A DNA stretch of 47,692 bases from Sedimentisphaerales bacterium (GCA_016930635.1 JAFGGI010000021.1:1-47692); one strand, 5' to 3'. Positions 36,306 through 44,348 are shown, numbered from the stretch's first letter. Numbers and translations: made by a program. Notes: a model not told the origin generated them from the sequence alone.

Positions 36306-36845
36306 ATGAATCCTAATGCAACAGGTTTTATGACAGGACTGCTCTTCGGAGCAGCATTATATATGGGCGGCCTGGCCGACCCGGACAAAATAATCGGTAC
36401 ATTAAGACTCAAAGACTTCCACGCAATGAAAACTATCACCCTGTTTATCATCGTTGGTATGCTCGGAACCTGGATCCTCGATATAACAGGAAATGCCCAT
36501 TACAGCGTAAAAACAGCCGCTATCGTCTCGGTGCTGCTCGGCGGCGCCCTGCTCGGCATCGGCTTCGGTATGACCGGCTACTGTCCCGGAACCGGCCTGG
36601 CCTGTGCCGCCTCAGGCAGAATAGACGCTCTGGTGTCCATAATCGGCATGCTCGCAGGGGCTTTTGTCTTCATCCTCATTTATCCGTCCATAGCTGTGCC
36701 GATAGCAAAAATCGCAGATTACGGTAAGGTAACTCTGCCCGAAATTACACCTGTCTCCCGAGCTGTCTATACAATCGTTATAACTATTATCGGCCTTGCG
36801 ATTCTATTCGCAACCGCATTCAAACGCAAAAAAAATGATTCATAA
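36306..36845 (+). CDS. YeeE/YedE-family sulfur transport protein, C-terminal half
   Basis: The 179-residue membrane protein begins MNPNATGFMTGLLFGAALYMGG and has the second conserved site GIGFGMTGYCPGTGLACAASG, with the cysteine of the YCPGT signature. It corresponds to the second half of the transporter (a DUF6691-type partner). It lies 16 bases after the first half with AAAGGAG as ribosome site, so the two subunits are co-translated and probably form a heterodimeric sulfur-compound importer. No TusA or sulfurtransferase gene is adjacent. Confidence 0.85.
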   Translation: MNPNATGFMTGLLFGAALYMGGLADPDKIIGTLRLKDFHAMKTITLFIIVGMLGTWILDITGNAHYSVKTAAIVSVLLGGALLGIGFGMTGYCPGTGLACAASGRIDALVSIIGMLAGAFVFILIYPSIAVPIAKIADYGKVTLPEITPVSRAVYTIVITIIGLAILFATAFKRKKNDS

Positions 36846-36898
36846 CTCAAAATATAAAAACGAGATAAAAAAATTTTTCAAATTATTTATTTTTCCTC

Positions 36899-36927
36899 TT
36901 GCATTTATTTTAATGCTGTGATATAAT
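36899..36927 (+). promoter_or_regulatory. Strong promoter of the first PEP-CTERM unit
   Basis: TTGCAT at 36899-36904 and TATAAT at 36922-36927 are 17 bases apart. The spacer ends in TGTGA, as does the promoter at 38163. A 274-base leader follows before the gene. Confidence 0.75.
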
Positions 36928-36936
36928 GCTTGCGTA

Positions 36937-37024
36937 ATTGGGGACGAGAAGTAGTTAGCAATACAAAATGATTCATCTTTTGATTCAGGCAATCATACTT
37001 TATTGGGGTCGAGAAGTAGTTAGC
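36937..37024 (+). repeat. Direct repeat pair at the start of a PEP-CTERM leader
   Basis: A 23-base unit beginning ATTGGGG and ending GAAGTAGTTAGC occurs at 36937-36959 and 37002-37024 with one difference (A/T after GGGG). The first copy begins about 10 bases after the -10 box, so it lies at the very 5' end of the transcript. A weaker partial copy (AGTAGTTTAGCA) follows at 37032. The rest of the 36846-37200 stretch is AT-rich leader without another recognisable gene, apart from a possible 9-codon reading frame. Confidence 0.7.
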
Positions 37025-37123
37025 GAAATAAAGTAGTTTAGCATTAGATTCGAACAGTCGTATTTGCAGTCGTTTTATGGCAATTGCGCCCAAATCTATG
37101 CTTTTTAAATGGAGAGAACAATT

Positions 37124-37153
37124 ATGCAGCCCGGACATGCTGCGCGCGTTTGA
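37124..37153 (+). CDS. Possible 9-codon leader peptide
   Basis: ATG CAG CCC GGA CAT GCT begins a reading frame of nine codons (MQPGHAARV) with GGAGAG 7 bases upstream, 48 bases before the PEP-CTERM gene. A second 9-codon frame starting ATG CAG with a strong ribosome site lies before another PEP-CTERM gene at 45168. Such a frame can occur by chance. Confidence 0.25.
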   Translation: MQPGHAARV

Positions 37154-37200
37154 GAGTAACAAGGAAATAGAACTCTTTTAAAAAGTGAGGAAGTAATAAG

Positions 37201-37914
37201 ATGAAAGGATTTTTGACTTTATTAGCTGCTGTAGTCGTAATAGCCTCCCCGGCTCTTGCGCTGACGATCTCGCAAACAGGGTCTTTCGGCGGTATACCGG
37301 ATATAACCGGCCCGTTGACATTCAACCAGTTTGATGATAACGGCGGCCTATGGATACTGCAGTCCGTTCAGGTCTCAATCGCCATACAGGCAAGCGGAGG
37401 CTCAATGCACCTCGATAATGACAGCCCTTTGCCGGCCGATGTTAACTTTACATACGGTATAACCGGAATGGTAAGTTCTACCGATGTAACACTTAAAAAC
37501 GCCGCTGCACAGTATATTCCGCTCCCGGCGGTAGCTTCCTTCAATGCCTCTACTACTCTTGCTCCAAATGTCGGCGATATACCGGGCGATTATGACACAA
37601 CCGCCCCTGATGGCGCTATGTATAACGGAGGTGTCGTCATAAGTGATGTACAGTCTGATTTCGTAGGACAGGCCTTCTGGGGCGATGGAACAAAAGGTTT
37701 CCTCGGAAATGGCACTTTTGATATAGACTATTATGCCACACAATGGCTTAATTTCAGCAGCACAGGCGGTATAGAATATAGATATAATCCTGCTACCGCT
37801 GCAGGTATGGTAACTGTACTTTATACCTATGACATAATACCTGAGCCTTACACGATATTATTGCTGACATTCGGCAGCTTACTGCTCAGAAGAAGGAAAT
37901 GGAATTTTATGTAA
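37201..37914 (+). CDS. PEP-CTERM protein, choice-of-anchor E-like domain
   Basis: The 237-residue protein has a signal peptide (MKGFLTLLAAVVVIASPALA) and the block GPLTFNQFDDNGGLWILQSVQ, which resembles the beta-sandwich domain called choice-of-anchor E in sortase-type surface proteins. The C terminus reads IIPEPYTILLLTFGSLLLRRRK, a PEP-CTERM tail with Tyr in place of Ala, extended by WNFM. The neighbour at 38322 is a clear paralogue with a near-identical promoter. Function is unknown, probably a structural or adhesive surface protein. Confidence 0.85.
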   Translation: MKGFLTLLAAVVVIASPALALTISQTGSFGGIPDITGPLTFNQFDDNGGLWILQSVQVSIAIQASGGSMHLDNDSPLPADVNFTYGITGMVSSTDVTLKNAAAQYIPLPAVASFNASTTLAPNVGDIPGDYDTTAPDGAMYNGGVVISDVQSDFVGQAFWGDGTKGFLGNGTFDIDYYATQWLNFSSTGGIEYRYNPATAAGMVTVLYTYDIIPEPYTILLLTFGSLLLRRRKWNFM

Positions 37915-37983
37915 CAAATAGCTCGTAAGGAATGACGTTGGGAGAAAATTCTTTTATATAAATATAAACCAAAACCAAAACCT

Positions 37984-38021
37984 GGAAGCCTCTTTTCTAA
38001 CAAGGAAAGAGGCTTCCCCTT
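37984..38021 (+). terminator. Intrinsic terminator of the first PEP-CTERM unit
   Basis: GGAAGCCTCTTT and AAAGAGGCTTCC pair over 12 bases around a 10-base loop, followed by CCTTTG. The stretch 37915-38321 holds only this hairpin, the next promoter and its leader. Confidence 0.8.
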
Positions 38022-38162
38022 TGCGCATCAACCAAAAAATATCCCCCCTTTTCGAATTAAAATTCCTGAAAATACACCGATTGAACGTTCGATAAAAAAG
38101 CTGTTTAAAAACGATTTTCCGCTATTTTCCCATAAAAAATGTCTAACTAAGCGATTTTTTCC

Positions 38163-38191
38163 TTGCATTTACTCTTTTCTTGTGATATAAT
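38163..38191 (+). promoter_or_regulatory. Strong promoter of the second PEP-CTERM unit
   Basis: TTGCAT and TATAAT are 17 bases apart. TTGCATTTA, TGTGATATAATG and a following AATTGGGG match the promoter at 36899. In the leader, CGTTTTATT and AATAAACG (about 38219-38245) can form a hairpin. Confidence 0.75.
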
Positions 38192-38321
38192 GATTTCAGC
38201 AATTGGGGTTGGGGAAAACACGTTTTATTCAGTAATCAATAAACGGCTTGTACTGAAGTTTGCGCACGTATTTTTAAAGCGATTTAGATAGAATCTTTTA
38301 CCTAATGAAAGCGAGGTAAAT

Positions 38322-39023
38322 ATGGCAAAAAAGTTTTTCTACATCTTTGCTGCTGCTCTCTTGCTGACAGTTGTACCGGCTTTTGCCGATACAATTGTAC
38401 AAACACAGCCTTTCAACGGTGTACCCAATATGAGTGGTCCATTGACATTCAATCAATTCGATGACAATGGAGGACTCTGGGTTCTATCATCAATTGAAAT
38501 CGAGGTTAACCTACAAGCCAATTGTGGCCAGCTTGTGCTTGACAATGACAGCCAGGACCCTGCTGCAGGAAACTTCGAATTTGGAGCAAAAGGAAGCATT
38601 AGCTCCTCAGACGTAAGTTTGACGGATATCGCGTTTAATCCCATTACAGGACAGGTCGATGCTTATTACAGCGGTGCCTTTAGCCTGGATCCTAATGACC
38701 TTGGCGACGGCTCCGGCGATTATGACCCGACGCCTCCCGACGGTATGCAGTACAATGGAACACTGCAAACCGATAGCTCCTCAGCTTTTGTAAACGTCGG
38801 TGCCTGGACAGGTTATATGGGCTCCGGCACCTATGATATCGACTATTCCGTAATACAATGGCTTGATTATGGCAGTATCAGCGGAATCGAAGTCGCTTTT
38901 ACACCAGTAAATGCATGTGGCGATGTAACCGTAACTTACACCTATGAAGTTATCCCCGAGCCCACAACAATAGCACTGTTGACAATCAGTACTTTAGGTT
39001 TCTTAAAGAGAAAAAAGCAGTAA
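38322..39023 (+). CDS. PEP-CTERM protein, paralogue of the preceding unit
   Basis: The 233-residue protein has a signal peptide (FFYIFAAALLLTVVPAFA). It shares GPLTFNQFDDNGGLWVLSSIE, LDNDS, the GDYDxxxPDG block and DIDY..xQWL with the upstream protein, so the two arose by tandem duplication that included the promoter. The tail is VIPEPTTIALLTISTLGFLK followed by RKKQ. GAGG precedes the ATG. No catalytic residues are visible. A surface-exposed binding role is inferred. Confidence 0.88.
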   Translation: MAKKFFYIFAAALLLTVVPAFADTIVQTQPFNGVPNMSGPLTFNQFDDNGGLWVLSSIEIEVNLQANCGQLVLDNDSQDPAAGNFEFGAKGSISSSDVSLTDIAFNPITGQVDAYYSGAFSLDPNDLGDGSGDYDPTPPDGMQYNGTLQTDSSSAFVNVGAWTGYMGSGTYDIDYSVIQWLDYGSISGIEVAFTPVNACGDVTVTYTYEVIPEPTTIALLTISTLGFLKRKKQ

Positions 39024-39071
39024 AAATGCTTTAAAAAAATTTGGAGAAGGGTTTTTATATAAAATCCTGGG

Positions 39072-39100
39072 GAGCCGGCCTGAGAACCGGCTCTTTCTTT
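39072..39100 (+). terminator. Intrinsic terminator of the second PEP-CTERM unit
   Basis: GAGCCGG and CCGGCTC pair around CCTGAGAA and are followed by TTTCTTTT. Between here and 39305 I see no gene, only C-rich, AT-rich spacer. Confidence 0.85.
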
Positions 39101-39305
39101 TGCGCTTATCTCTCCCAAAACCCCCATTTTTACCCCAAAAACCACAATTTTAAAGCTTCCACAGTTTGACTTTCTTGCCCATCTAAACATAAAAATTGAC
39201 CAGAACAACACACAGACGCCTTCAACGTCCTCTAAAAAACCCCCTTTCAGCGCAAATATCGCACTTTTTTACCCCCAAAATTCGCAAAAAAATCCGCATT
39301 TTTAC

Positions 39306-39335
39306 TTGACAAATCCCACTTATCTATGTTATAAT
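39306..39335 (+). promoter_or_regulatory. Consensus promoter of the large PEP-CTERM operon
   Basis: A perfect TTGACA (39306-39311) and a perfect TATAAT (39330-39335) are 18 bases apart. The transcript would begin near ATCGGGGTGGAGG, another G-rich start like those after the promoters at 36899 and 38163. Confidence 0.8.
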
Positions 39336-39341
39336 ATGCGT

Positions 39342-40061
39342 TGTTATCGGGGTGGAGGAAAACTTGGGAGATTAGAGAAAACACGTCACGGAGGAAGGAG
39401 AAAGACGCGTACCAGAATGGCTGGTTGTTGCGCCTTTTTCTGCATCTACCTGCTTAAATTGGAGAAAACACAGAAGCTCTATATGTATATTCTGTTAGAG
39501 CTCGGTGCTGTTTAAAGACCGATTTGATTGAAAAATTAAATCAAAAAAAGTTAGTACACAGTTTTTAGTTCTTAATTGGTTGGAGGGAGAACAGGGACTG
39601 GAGGAAAAACAGGGAAAAGAAGGAAAGAAGTTATTTGGAGTTAAGTTTGATGAGAAGAATTAAGAGTTGCGAGAAGAATTATGACATTCGCGAGAAGAAG
39701 TCGGCCTTTTCCCTGGCCCAAAAACAGTCTTTCTGTTTTATCCCCGCTATTATCCGTCCTGCGCAGATGGTCTGTACTTGATACAGCCGGCTGGCAGTAC
39801 AATAATAGCTTAACAGACGGATTCAATCGGAGAAACTGTCTAAACACGGACAGTCTCTCGACACACTCAATTTCCCTCGGGGGAAATGTCGCTCATTGCG
39901 CAGCGGCCAATTCACATTCTGAAACTATCGACAGCCGAAATGTCGTTATTTCAGACCCTATTTGCAATCCGGAATCAGTCACCTCCCCAGCAAAAGTTAA
40001 AGTTAAAGGTGTTCGGATTAGCATATCAAAAAACAAGGAAAGGAAAGAAGAGGGTAACGTA
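39342..40061 (+). other. Long purine-rich leader of the PEP-CTERM operon
   Basis: About 720 bases separate the promoter from the first convincing start codon. The first half is dominated by G/A runs on the plus strand, such as GGGGTGGAGGAAAAC, CGGAGGAAGGAG and GGTTGGAGGGAGAACAGGG, then GAGAAGAA blocks near 39650-39700. Open frames in this stretch lack ribosome sites, signal peptides or protein-like composition. It is most likely an untranslated leader, possibly with regulatory structure or G-quadruplex potential. Confidence 0.5.
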
Positions 40062-40736
40062 ATGATTTACAGAAACGCAAAAGTCATTCCGCAGTATTGC
40101 CTGACCTTAGCTGTAATAGCTCTGGTATTTACTGCACTGCCCGGCAAAGTTAAAAGTGCACTTTATTTCGATGAAGCGGACTTCATCGCAGCAGTTGGAA
40201 CTCACGACCTTGAGACATTTGAATCAATCCCATTAGGTTCATACGGAACATCTGCCGTATTAGGCGATCTGACTTTCGCCTCCCCGCCTGACTCATACAT
40301 CGGCGTCGTAGCAATAGACCCGGCCGGTTATGGCACTCACAACACGACCCCCACAGGCGAGAATTATCTCTATGCTACTGCAAACCCGGGACACCACGAC
40401 ACGATGAGCGCAGGACACATCGGCGGACAATTGTATGCATGGGGAGCCAATTTCACTGACCTCGACTACGGATATGTCACCATCGCTGTTGATTACGAGA
40501 TGGTATATGACCTGATATCACCAGGTCCTGATGGAGGCATAATGTTTATCGGCTTCATCGCAGACAATGATGGCCCATGGGGTTCCAGCTTCAACCACAT
40601 ACAGATCATCACTGATGACAATGTCTACGGAATAGACGATGTCAGAACAAGATTAGTTCCAGAACCAGCAACAGTTACTTTGCTTTGTATCGGCTCCCTG
40701 GCTTTATTCAGAAAACAAAAACACATAGTTAAATAA
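40062..40736 (+). CDS. PEP-CTERM protein, first gene of the operon
   Basis: The 224-residue protein starts at the ATG with AGAAGAGGG just upstream. Its signal peptide reads CLTLAVIALVFTALPGKVKSA. Mature residues include a FDEADF start, LETFESIPLGSYGTSAVLGDLTF, and a repeated aromatic-Gly beta pattern, all common in lectin-like PEP-CTERM proteins. The tail is VPEPATVTLLCIGSLALFRK followed by QKH. A longer frame reaching back to 39681 has no signal sequence in front and is rejected. The next gene begins 13 bases downstream. Confidence 0.82.
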   Translation: MIYRNAKVIPQYCLTLAVIALVFTALPGKVKSALYFDEADFIAAVGTHDLETFESIPLGSYGTSAVLGDLTFASPPDSYIGVVAIDPAGYGTHNTTPTGENYLYATANPGHHDTMSAGHIGGQLYAWGANFTDLDYGYVTIAVDYEMVYDLISPGPDGGIMFIGFIADNDGPWGSSFNHIQIITDDNVYGIDDVRTRLVPEPATVTLLCIGSLALFRKQKHIVK

Positions 40737-40748
40737 CGGAGAAGAAAG

Positions 40749-41657
40749 ATGAAAAGATTATTAACGTTTTGTACGATTCTAACATTGATGCTGGCCGTCT
40801 CGGCTCAGGCAGCTCTGGTTGCCCCGGATAGCATATTAGCATCCGGTATCGCAATGCACAAAGCCGGAGCGCCGGTAACATTGCCCGCCCCCGGTGATTA
40901 TAAATGGTGGTACGGATGTGCTCCAACATCAGCCGGTATGGTCATGGGCTATTATGATGTCCAGGGATATAACGGGATGTCGCTTGGCAACCTCGTCCCC
41001 GGCGGACAGGCTGAAAACAGCACCTACGGCGCAGGTCCTTACCTGGCAAATAATGCGATTGCCAGCTCAGGCCATATCAATGATTTTTATTCAGGTGGTT
41101 ACGGAGCTTCAGGCGATGATGTCTCACCGCCCTGGCACTCATTCGACTGCCTCGCTGACTTCATGGGAGCCAGCCAGGACAGCGTCGGAAATCCTAACGG
41201 TGCTACTGGTTTCTTTTACTATCTCAACGGCGCACCGCTTACCAGCGACAATATTATCAGCCATGGCCTGACAGAAGAGAGCGGAATGTATGGAATACGC
41301 GAATACATCGAGTACAGAGGTTATCAGGTCGAGAGCTTATACAATCAGTACATCGATACACAGGAACTCGATTTCGGCTTCACATTCGCACAATACATGG
41401 CAGAGATCGATGCCGGAAGACCAGTATTGATCCACATCGATAACCACTCAATGTTCGGTTACGGCTACGATGCAGCTAACAACTCCGTACTCTTACATGA
41501 TACATGGACCTCGGGGCAGCACGCTATGACCTGGGGCGGTTATTACGATGGAAAAGAACATTACGGCGTTACCGTACTGACTGTCGTGCCTGAACCGGCA
41601 ACTATCGCCCTGCTCGCTTTCGGCGCATTAACTCTTATTAGAAAAAGAAACAAATAA
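40749..41657 (+). CDS. PEP-CTERM protein with C39-like cysteine peptidase fold
   Basis: The 302-residue protein has a signal peptide (ending LAVSAQAA) and then WWYGCAPTSAGMVMGYYD. This gives a nucleophile-like Cys57 at the head of a helix, as in C39-type papain-fold peptidases. HIDNHSMFGYGYD supplies His233 and LLHDTW supplies Asp251, in the usual Cys-His-Asp order and spacing. It ends VVPEPATIALLAFGALTLIR followed by KRNK. It would act outside the cell, perhaps processing surface proteins, but activity is inferred. A close paralogue is at 46744, and the two share long identical blocks such as GNLVPGGQAEN and LANNAIASSGHI. Confidence 0.85.
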   Translation: MKRLLTFCTILTLMLAVSAQAALVAPDSILASGIAMHKAGAPVTLPAPGDYKWWYGCAPTSAGMVMGYYDVQGYNGMSLGNLVPGGQAENSTYGAGPYLANNAIASSGHINDFYSGGYGASGDDVSPPWHSFDCLADFMGASQDSVGNPNGATGFFYYLNGAPLTSDNIISHGLTEESGMYGIREYIEYRGYQVESLYNQYIDTQELDFGFTFAQYMAEIDAGRPVLIHIDNHSMFGYGYDAANNSVLLHDTWTSGQHAMTWGGYYDGKEHYGVTVLTVVPEPATIALLAFGALTLIRKRNK

Positions 41658-41658
41658 A

Positions 41659-42237
41659 ATGAAAAAGTTATTTGTAATTTGTTTAATCTTTGCGGTTATG
41701 TTTGGCCTGTCAACTCAGGCACAGGCGTATTGGACCGGTTTTGAGGACCTTAACTATGGCCCCTATACCAGTATCGCTTACTCATGGGTTGAGTTTACGA
41801 ATAATATGGGCAATCTTGATGTGGGAAATAAAATCCCCGGCCCGGACTTCAGCGGAACACATTCGGTTATTGGTCCTAATACTCACGACTCCGGTGAAAG
41901 ATATATAGCCGACATCCTTGTTCCTGCGATCAATTTCGTATCGGTAGTTATGGGAGACCTCGGCTATGATGAAGACCCCTTGTATCTGGAAGCCTATAAC
42001 TCTTCTGGTCAATTGATAGGAACTGATTATAAATTACTTCCCGAAAACGCAGTTGGAGGATTAACACTGTCAGTTTCTACTTCCGAGGATATCGCTTATG
42101 TACATTTCTATTCCGGCCAGAGGTATCCCGGCAGCGTTTACTTTGACAACTTTACCGCAATTCCGGAACCGGCAACTATCGCCCTGCTCGGTTTTGGTGC
42201 ATTAACTCTTATACGAAGAAGAAGAAATAAACAATAA
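41659..42237 (+). CDS. PEP-CTERM protein of unknown function
   Basis: The 192-residue protein starts one base after the previous stop, so translation is probably coupled. It has a signal peptide (FVICLIFAVMFGLSTQAQA), a compact beta-rich mature part beginning YWTGFEDLNYGPYTSI and containing AYVHFYSGQRYPGSVYFDNF, and the tail IPEPATIALLGFGALTLIRR followed by RRNKQ. The pattern resembles small carbohydrate-binding jelly rolls but no specific family is recognised. Confidence 0.82.
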   Translation: MKKLFVICLIFAVMFGLSTQAQAYWTGFEDLNYGPYTSIAYSWVEFTNNMGNLDVGNKIPGPDFSGTHSVIGPNTHDSGERYIADILVPAINFVSVVMGDLGYDEDPLYLEAYNSSGQLIGTDYKLLPENAVGGLTLSVSTSEDIAYVHFYSGQRYPGSVYFDNFTAIPEPATIALLGFGALTLIRRRRNKQ

Positions 42238-42251
42238 AAAGGAGTGTAAAA

Positions 42252-42878
42252 ATGAAAAGATTAATTGCAGCCTGTTTTATAATAACTTTGATAGCCGGCC
42301 AATATACTCTCGGTGATGGAATAGTACAACTGCACATTGGCCGTTATGATCTGCCTAATAGAAATTACGAAGGTGAACTGCTGGTTACAGTTCTCAGCGG
42401 ACTCGAAGAGATCCCCACAAATTTTGGTTCTTTTTGTCTGGAACGTCATGAAATTGTCTTACCATGCACACCCTACAACGCCGCGATAAATGTTGAAGCT
42501 ATTAAGGGCGGCGAAGATGTTTCTGATCCATTGTCGCCAAAAACAGCCTGGCTTTACGACCAGTATCTGACCGGAGCTATCACATTCAGCGTCGATTATG
42601 ACGCCACTCAGTTCCAATATGCTATCTGGGCTCTCGAAGATGAGGTCGTACCATACCTGTATGATGAAACTAATAAGGTTTACTGGAACTCGATGGCAAC
42701 AGCTTACTATGACGCCGCTCTGGCCAGCGACTGGGACAGTATAAGACACATTCGCGTCCTAAACCTCGGACCTGCACCGGACTATCCAAATCAGGATATC
42801 TTAGCCCCGATCCCCGAACCGGCAACTATCGCTATGCTCAGCCTTGGCGCTTTAACACTAATTAGAAAAAAGAAATAA
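42252..42878 (+). CDS. PEP-CTERM protein with thioester-domain-like features
   Basis: The 208-residue protein has a signal peptide (LIAACFIITLIAGQYTLG). FGSFCLERHE (Cys62), TAWLYDQYLTG and ATQFQYAIWALED (Gln122) appear in the order seen in Gram-positive thioester adhesin domains, where a Cys and the Gln of a QxAIW block join in a covalent bond that attacks host surfaces. The match is by eye and limited to these blocks. The tail is IPEPATIAMLSLGALTLIRK followed by KK. AAAAGGAG precedes the ATG. If correct, it is a covalent surface adhesin anchored through the exosortase route. Confidence 0.8.
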   Translation: MKRLIAACFIITLIAGQYTLGDGIVQLHIGRYDLPNRNYEGELLVTVLSGLEEIPTNFGSFCLERHEIVLPCTPYNAAINVEAIKGGEDVSDPLSPKTAWLYDQYLTGAITFSVDYDATQFQYAIWALEDEVVPYLYDETNKVYWNSMATAYYDAALASDWDSIRHIRVLNLGPAPDYPNQDILAPIPEPATIAMLSLGALTLIRKKK

Positions 42879-42907
42879 CAAAAATAGATATAGAGAAAGA
42901 CAAAAAA

Positions 42908-43549
42908 ATGAAAAAGAATCTTACATTCATCTTAGTACTTACAATATGCGTCAGTTTCACAGGTATCGCACAGGGTATTATAGCAGACGCTCCAGGATGT
43001 CCGGTAATGGGTATACCATACGTAATGGAAAACGGACCGATTTGCTATGCAGGCCCGGATACAACCTATATGTTAGGAAACTTCGCAATGATCTCAAAAA
43101 CTCCTGGTGACCTGCCTCCTTCAAGCGGTGGATCCCTGCCTGTTGACTCATTTTTCGATGTCTTTACAGAACTTTCCGTCGATGGCGGAAATTCCTGGAT
43201 GGCTGACAGCTTCTTTGATGTCTTCGTAGAGCTTTCTGTTGACGGCGGAGGCGGAACATTCCAGACCGAGATAGTTTCAATGACCCTCTCAGGCCACAGT
43301 GCAATGCCGATAATCATTCGAGAATCCCCTCAGATGGTTTCTTCAGGTATGCATGTAGTCGAACAGATCCCAGGAACTAATCTGTTCCACATCGACAGCT
43401 TCTTCGATGTATTTACAGAACTTTCAGTCGACGGCGGCCAGACCTGGATTCCTGCATGTGCTCCAATGAGACTCCCAGCTACCCCCGAACCAACTACAAT
43501 CGCCCTGCTTACATTAGGCGGTTTGATTTTAAGAAGGAAGAAAAGATAA
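42908..43549 (+). CDS. PEP-CTERM protein with three DSFFDVFxELSVDGG repeats
   Basis: The 213-residue protein has a signal peptide (FILVLTICVSFTGIAQG). A 15-residue motif, DSFFDVF(T/V)ELSVDGG, occurs at about residues 80, 100 and 163. The first two copies are in direct tandem with a 20-residue period and are followed by short SWM/TWI ends. The motif is acidic, aromatic and predicted as beta hairpin. Its role is unknown. The tail TPEPTTIALLTLGGLILRRK followed by KR is a PEP-CTERM signal. No catalytic set is visible. Confidence 0.82.
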   Translation: MKKNLTFILVLTICVSFTGIAQGIIADAPGCPVMGIPYVMENGPICYAGPDTTYMLGNFAMISKTPGDLPPSSGGSLPVDSFFDVFTELSVDGGNSWMADSFFDVFVELSVDGGGGTFQTEIVSMTLSGHSAMPIIIRESPQMVSSGMHVVEQIPGTNLFHIDSFFDVFTELSVDGGQTWIPACAPMRLPATPEPTTIALLTLGGLILRRKKR

Positions 43550-43575
43550 AAGTATATATTAGAAAGAAATCGTAA

Positions 43576-44286
43576 ATGAGAAAAAGTTTATTCATTTTGG
43601 TGTTGACGGCAATTTTTATTACAACACCCGGCCTGAATGAGGCTGCTTTATTCATTCCGCAGGACCAGGACAAAGACGGTATGCACAATCCTGACCACTC
43701 CTGCTGGCTCGCTTCTGCCTCGAACATGCTCGCAGCAGCAGGTTACGCCGACGGTAATGTACAGACAATATATGACAGAATGACCTCATTTTTCGGCTGG
43801 GAAGAGCCAGGCCTGCAGAAACTCGCACTGGACTGGTATATCGACCAATATCCTGAACCAGCCAACGCTTACACTGTTGTTGAAGAGCACTGGGGCAACG
43901 ACCAGGCAAACCCTGACTTTATTTCTCAACGTTTAGCAGCCGACCAACTCGTCAGTATTATGTTCTGGTACGGCCAGGAAATCGGACATTCTCTGACAAT
44001 CTGGGACAACCAGTCAGCCGTCATTCCGCAGGGATATTTCTCAGACTCTGATAAAGATAACGGAAGTGACTTTACATGGTACACATGGATAGATGATGGA
44101 ACTGGTGACTGGAAACTTGACTACCCCGGCGTTACCGATGCTGATGTCAATTACGTTGTCACGCTCGGCATCCCCGAACCGGCAACTATTTGTATGCTCA
44201 CCGCAAGCTCTTTAATAATCGTAAGAAAAAGAAATAAAGATAAAAAAAGATTAGTTCATTCACAAGGCGCAGGAAGAAAGAGATAA
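43576..44286 (+). CDS. PEP-CTERM protein with IdeS-like cysteine peptidase fold
   Basis: The 236-residue protein has a signal peptide and then FIPQDQDKDGMHNPDHSCWLASASNMLAAAGY. Cys43 begins the helix as in IdeS/Mac-1-type papain-fold peptidases, and IGHSLTIWDN supplies His138 with Asp144 nearby. An acidic DSDKDNGSDFTWYTWIDD follows. The tail is IPEPATICMLTASSLIIVRK, extended by an unusually long basic end (RNKDKKRLVHSQGAGRKR). The next gene is a paralogue. A proteolytic role at the cell surface is inferred from the Cys/His layout. The aspartate or asparagine assignment is uncertain. Confidence 0.82.
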   Translation: MRKSLFILVLTAIFITTPGLNEAALFIPQDQDKDGMHNPDHSCWLASASNMLAAAGYADGNVQTIYDRMTSFFGWEEPGLQKLALDWYIDQYPEPANAYTVVEEHWGNDQANPDFISQRLAADQLVSIMFWYGQEIGHSLTIWDNQSAVIPQGYFSDSDKDNGSDFTWYTWIDDGTGDWKLDYPGVTDADVNYVVTLGIPEPATICMLTASSLIIVRKRNKDKKRLVHSQGAGRKR

Positions 44287-44304
44287 AAATAATCGGTACC
44301 TGAG

Positions 44305-44348
44305 GTTTCTATTTACTATAGTTTCTATAGAAAGACACAAGTAGAAAC
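44305..44348. repeat. Nested palindrome between paralogous peptidase-like genes
   Basis: GTTTCTA (44305-44311) pairs with TAGAAAC (44342-44348), enclosing a perfect 12-base palindrome TTTCTATAGAAA (44322-44333). It lies in the only sizeable gap between the two IdeS-like genes and may be a transcript-processing or attenuation site. Confidence 0.4.

Noticed and set aside
36937-37024. CRISPR array from repeated 23-base units
   Set aside because: Only two full copies, a 42-base spacer between them, no further units and no cas genes; position in a leader fits regulation better.
36934-37200. Known riboswitch class in the PEP-CTERM leader
   Set aside because: I could not match the leader to any class I know, and the repeats alone do not define one.
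39306-39515. Open frame of 69 codons beginning at the operon promoter
   Set aside because: It begins inside the -35 box of a consensus promoter, has no ribosome site and looks like translated purine-rich leader.
39681-40061. N-terminal extension of the first operon protein back to 39681
   Set aside because: The extension has no ribosome site and would bury the signal peptide; a good site precedes the ATG at 40062.
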